64,000 nucleotides of DNA, from positions 89,883 through 153,882 of the forward strand of contig JBFGZS010000002.1 of the NCBI GenBank assembly GCA_041586615.1, written 5' to 3'. Positions within the stretch are counted from its first letter, which is position 1. The number at the start of each line of letters is the position of its first letter. The translations under genes and the position numbers were made by a program. This stretch comes from Motiliproteus sp041586615. Lineage in GTDB: Bacteria > Pseudomonadota > Gammaproteobacteria > Pseudomonadales > Balneatricaceae. The notes under the pieces were generated by a model. It saw only the letters and a list, made by a program, of their open reading frames with translations, had not been told where the DNA came from and did no database searches. This document shows positions 61,778 through 64,000 of this stretch, one piece after another.

Positions 61778-63265
61778 ATGAAAATAACAATTCATCCGAC
61801 TTGGTTGACCTGGATTATGGTTGTGGTTGCGAGTCTTGCCGGCTGCGCGTCGCAATCGCAGCTGACCGACCAACAGATCCTCAATCAATATCCCCAAGTG
61901 GGTCAACTGAATGCCGCTTATGAGCAGGCCGGCAGCGACAACGCCGATCTGCTCGCCCCACTGAACTACGCCAAGGTGGGTAACGCGTTACAACGCGCAA
62001 CAACGGCGGCGCGAAATAACAACGCTGACGCCGCAGCGGTAGCCGTGACTGCCGGACTGCAGTCGCTTGAAACACTCCAGCGGGATGCTCAAAGCAGTCG
62101 GGAGCTTCTGGCCGATGTGCTGCAAAAGCGCGAACGCGCCTATAACGCGGGAGCCAACGCCCTGCAAGGCCAGAAAATGGCGGAGCTGGATCGCGAGCTC
62201 AAAGCGACCACCGCGCTGGTAGAGCAAGGTAACGTGGAGCAGGCCAAACGACGCCGCCCCAAATTACTCGCCGGCTATTCACAGCTCGAGTTGATCGCCC
62301 TGAAACAGGGCACGATAGATCAGGCCAAGACGGCTATCAGCAGTGCCAAACAGCAGGGTGCCGCTAAATTAGCCCCACGCACCCTGGCTCAGGCGGAAGA
62401 TGAGATGGCGCTAGCCTTGTCGATCCTCGATGCTGACCGAACCCAGACCGAGAAGGCCAATATACACGCAACCAACGCCCGCAGGCAGGCACAACAGAGC
62501 GCGGCGATCGCCGAGACCATCAAGGATTTTAACCGCCGTGATTACAGTGTGGAGGACGTGGTGCTGTGGCATCAGCAGCAACTCAGCACGATCAACGCCC
62601 CCCTGGGGCAACCCCTGCCTTTTAACCAGTCCAACGACGCGGTGGTTGTCGGTTTAAGTAAAGCGGTCAGCGATCTGGTTATGGCGCGAGACAGTGCCCG
62701 CAGTCAAGTACAGCAAGTTGAGCAACAAAAACTTGCACAGTTGGCGACGCTTGAGCAACAAAAGGTTGCACAGATGGCGGCCTATAAGTCGCAGTTGCAA
62801 TCGACCGAACAGCAACGCCAGAAGCTGAGTCAAATGGAGCAGGCCGAGCAAGAGCGCTTCGAAACGGTGCAGGCCATGTTCAGCGAACAAGAAGCCAAGG
62901 TGTATCGTCAGCGCAAAAACATACTGATCTCCGTGCACGGCTTTGACTATCCCTCGGGCCAGAGTGAAATTCAGGCGGCTAACTTTCCTCTAATGAACAA
63001 GATTGTACAGGCCATTAAGACCTTCCCGAATGCCCATATTGAGGTGAACGGGCATACCGATGCGATGGGCAATGATGCTAACAACCAGAAGCTATCCCAA
63101 GCGCGCGCCGAGAAAGTTTCACAGTTTCTCATGGAGGTCGGCGGAGTCGATCAAGCGAAAATGAAAGCGCGCGGTTTCGGCGAAACGCGGCCCGTGGCGA
63201 GCAATGAAACCCGGGCAGGCCGCGCGGAAAACCGCCGCGTAGAGGTCGTCATCGTTAACGAATAA
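61778..63265 (+). CDS. OmpA-family lipoprotein with DUF4398-like N-terminal region
   Basis: 495 residues from the ATG at 61778 (AAGGAG eight bases upstream). Lipoprotein signal: hydrophobic core then LAGC with Cys23 as the acylation site, followed by Ala-Ser, so outer-membrane sorting is likely. Residues ~40-240 are Ala/Gln-rich helical repeats (DUF4398-like), ~330-390 is a Gln-rich coiled coil, and ~395-495 is the OmpA peptidoglycan-binding domain ('HIEVNGHTDAMGNDANNQKLSQARA', cited as NGHTDAMGN and LSQARAEKV). It probably links outer membrane and cell wall. Confidence 0.9.
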   Translation: MKITIHPTWLTWIMVVVASLAGCASQSQLTDQQILNQYPQVGQLNAAYEQAGSDNADLLAPLNYAKVGNALQRATTAARNNNADAAAVAVTAGLQSLETLQRDAQSSRELLADVLQKRERAYNAGANALQGQKMAELDRELKATTALVEQGNVEQAKRRRPKLLAGYSQLELIALKQGTIDQAKTAISSAKQQGAAKLAPRTLAQAEDEMALALSILDADRTQTEKANIHATNARRQAQQSAAIAETIKDFNRRDYSVEDVVLWHQQQLSTINAPLGQPLPFNQSNDAVVVGLSKAVSDLVMARDSARSQVQQVEQQKLAQLATLEQQKVAQMAAYKSQLQSTEQQRQKLSQMEQAEQERFETVQAMFSEQEAKVYRQRKNILISVHGFDYPSGQSEIQAANFPLMNKIVQAIKTFPNAHIEVNGHTDAMGNDANNQKLSQARAEKVSQFLMEVGGVDQAKMKARGFGETRPVASNETRAGRAENRRVEVVIVNE

Positions 63266-63321
63266 CAATCAACCGGCAGCGCATTGTTCAAACCCCTGAA
63301 GAACGTGTCGCCGGATGGCCC

Positions 63322-63606
63322 ATGCCCAGGCCCTATGGCACGGGTTGGATGGGCGAACACGGCGGAGGGTGGGTGCTTATCCTGCTTATTGCCATCGTTG
63401 CGGGGATCGTGGGATGGAACAGTCAGGCCCACAGCATGAAAGGAAGTGATCTTGAAATCATTCGACGGGCAGTGCCGTCTGTATACACGCCCAACTCAAA
63501 AATGGAGATTAACAATGAGCATGAAACAAGCTTACCAAAAGAAACTGCAGGCACAATTGGACGAGATGAGCGCAGAGATCGACAAAATCAAGGCAAAAGC
63601 CGATAA
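63322..63606 (+). CDS. Doubtful small membrane-type ORF
   Basis: 94-residue frame. The first ~35 residues ('GGGWVLILLIAIVAGIVGW') would make one membrane helix. The last ~30 codons overlap the well-supported coiled-coil gene in another frame, so at best the real product is shorter or the frame is decayed. No clear ribosome site. Confidence 0.2.
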   Translation: MPRPYGTGWMGEHGGGWVLILLIAIVAGIVGWNSQAHSMKGSDLEIIRRAVPSVYTPNSKMEINNEHETSLPKETAGTIGRDERRDRQNQGKSR

Positions 63607-63802
63607 AGCGGGAGCCGATGCGCAACTTGAATACGAGAAACAAATCGCGGAACTACGATCCATGCAAGCAGCGGCCAACCGTAAACTTACCGAACTTAAG
63701 GATGCCAGCGACGATGCCTGGGAGGACCTCAAGGCAGGCATGGATAGTGCGTGGAGCACAATTAGTCATGCACTGAAGTCGGCTACATCCAGATTCAAAT
63801 AA
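63515..63802 (+). CDS. sll1863-like stress-response coiled-coil protein
   Basis: 95 residues from the ATG at 63515 (GGAG seven bases upstream). Almost wholly helical heptad pattern: 'YQKKLQAQLDEMSAEIDKIKAKADKAG', cited as LQAQLDEMSAEIDKIKAKA, then 'ADAQLEYEKQIAEL' and 'DDAWEDLKAGMDSAW' and a C-terminal 'ALKSATSRFK'. This matches the sll1863 family of small stress-associated proteins; molecular role unknown. Follows the OmpA-like lipoprotein. Confidence 0.85.
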   Translation: MSMKQAYQKKLQAQLDEMSAEIDKIKAKADKAGADAQLEYEKQIAELRSMQAAANRKLTELKDASDDAWEDLKAGMDSAWSTISHALKSATSRFK

Positions 63803-63946
63803 ACCGTAGGGTCATCGTGGCCATGACCAAAGGAGATGACGAATGAACCTGAATACCTGTGCCATGGTATTGATTGGAGTGAAGTGGTTATAGTTCTCCG
63901 GACACACAGACGCAGGTAATATCACCTGCCAATAAAGGTGTGTGTC

Positions 63947-64000
63947 ATGAGTCAGAAGAAAACAAAACCATATACAGCTGAGTTTAAAGAGGCTGCCGTC
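63947..64000 (+). mobile_element. Start of an IS3-type transposase OrfA (cut by window edge)
   Basis: Eighteen codons from the ATG at 63947: MSQKKTKPYTAEFKEAAV, the typical opening of an IS3-family helix-turn-helix OrfA (x-Y-T-x-E-F-K-x-x-A-V). AAAGG precedes the ATG by eight bases. GCAGGT/ACCTGC around AATATC (63912-63929) is a small inverted repeat in the leader. The left end of the element probably lies in 63860-63910, but the terminal repeat cannot be fixed without the right end. Confidence 0.75.

Noticed and set aside
1..64000. CRISPR array, prophage or toxin-antitoxin/defence locus
   Set aside because: No regularly spaced direct repeats, phage structural genes or recognised defence genes were seen in any gap.

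Overview
The window looks like chromosomal DNA of a Gammaproteobacterium, probably an aerobic marine or salt-adapted relative of the Oceanospirillales/Pseudomonadales. This is inferred from the gltA / sdhCDAB / sucAB-lpdA-sucCD block, the rlmL-rmf-pyrD neighbourhood, a 1626-residue NAD-type glutamate dehydrogenase, a monomeric isocitrate dehydrogenase and an NhaA antiporter. Most of it is core metabolism. No CRISPR array, prophage, rRNA or tRNA gene was recognised. One IS-type transposase begins at the right edge.

Layout. (1) 1-8067 (+): a urea-use block, with the end of the urea ABC transporter (urtC' urtD urtE) and a complete urease cluster (ureD A B C E F G) that carries all nickel-site residues and a His-rich UreE tail. 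A sigma-54-like promoter lies before ureD, and a decayed LuxR-type HTH fragment follows ureG. (2) 8421-21888: icd, gor, xthA, a tandem universal-stress protein, an ArsR-family regulator with the BigR/SqrR persulfide-sensor cysteine pair, a Pat-type protein acetyltransferase, htpG behind an excellent sigma-32 promoter, and a DUF599 membrane protein. (3) 21943-34987: the TCA block. sdhCDAB and sucA-sucB-lpdA-sucC-sucD run on the minus strand as two units separated by a terminator, with gltA divergent. Two adjacent stable hairpins lie between lpdA and sucC. (4) 35046-44195: rlmL, rmf, and the likely operon gdhB-DUF2835-pyrD. (5) 44598-51158: an RbgA-like GTPase with a small charged downstream protein, an EAL-HDOD signalling protein, a YaeI-like metallophosphoesterase, a natural CsdA-CsdE (cysteine desulfurase-sulfur acceptor) fusion, and tcdA. 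(6) 51365-57578: maiA-like GST, DUF2889, a hemerythrin-like protein lacking two iron ligands, mnmH-selD (tRNA selenation), a 3-hydroxybutyrate dehydrogenase and a Crp/Fnr-family regulator. (7) 57886-64000: nhaA and a run of small or envelope stress-type genes (DUF1328, DUF2254, an OmpA-like lipoprotein, an sll1863-like coiled-coil protein), ending in a transposase start.

Functional links: urea uptake and hydrolysis feed ammonium to the cell; gltA/icd/suc/sdh/gdhB form the 2-oxoglutarate hub; csd-tcdA and selD-mnmH are sulfur and selenium routes to tRNA modification. A near-identical 54-bp sequence at 44341 and 59771 is the one clear dispersed repeat. I did not find a convincing wholly new multi-gene system. 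The best leads are the CsdA-CsdE fusion, the persulfide-sensor-like regulator without sulfide genes beside it, the ligand-poor hemerythrin, and the dispersed repeat. All identifications come from reading motifs and recalled family features; no database search was run.
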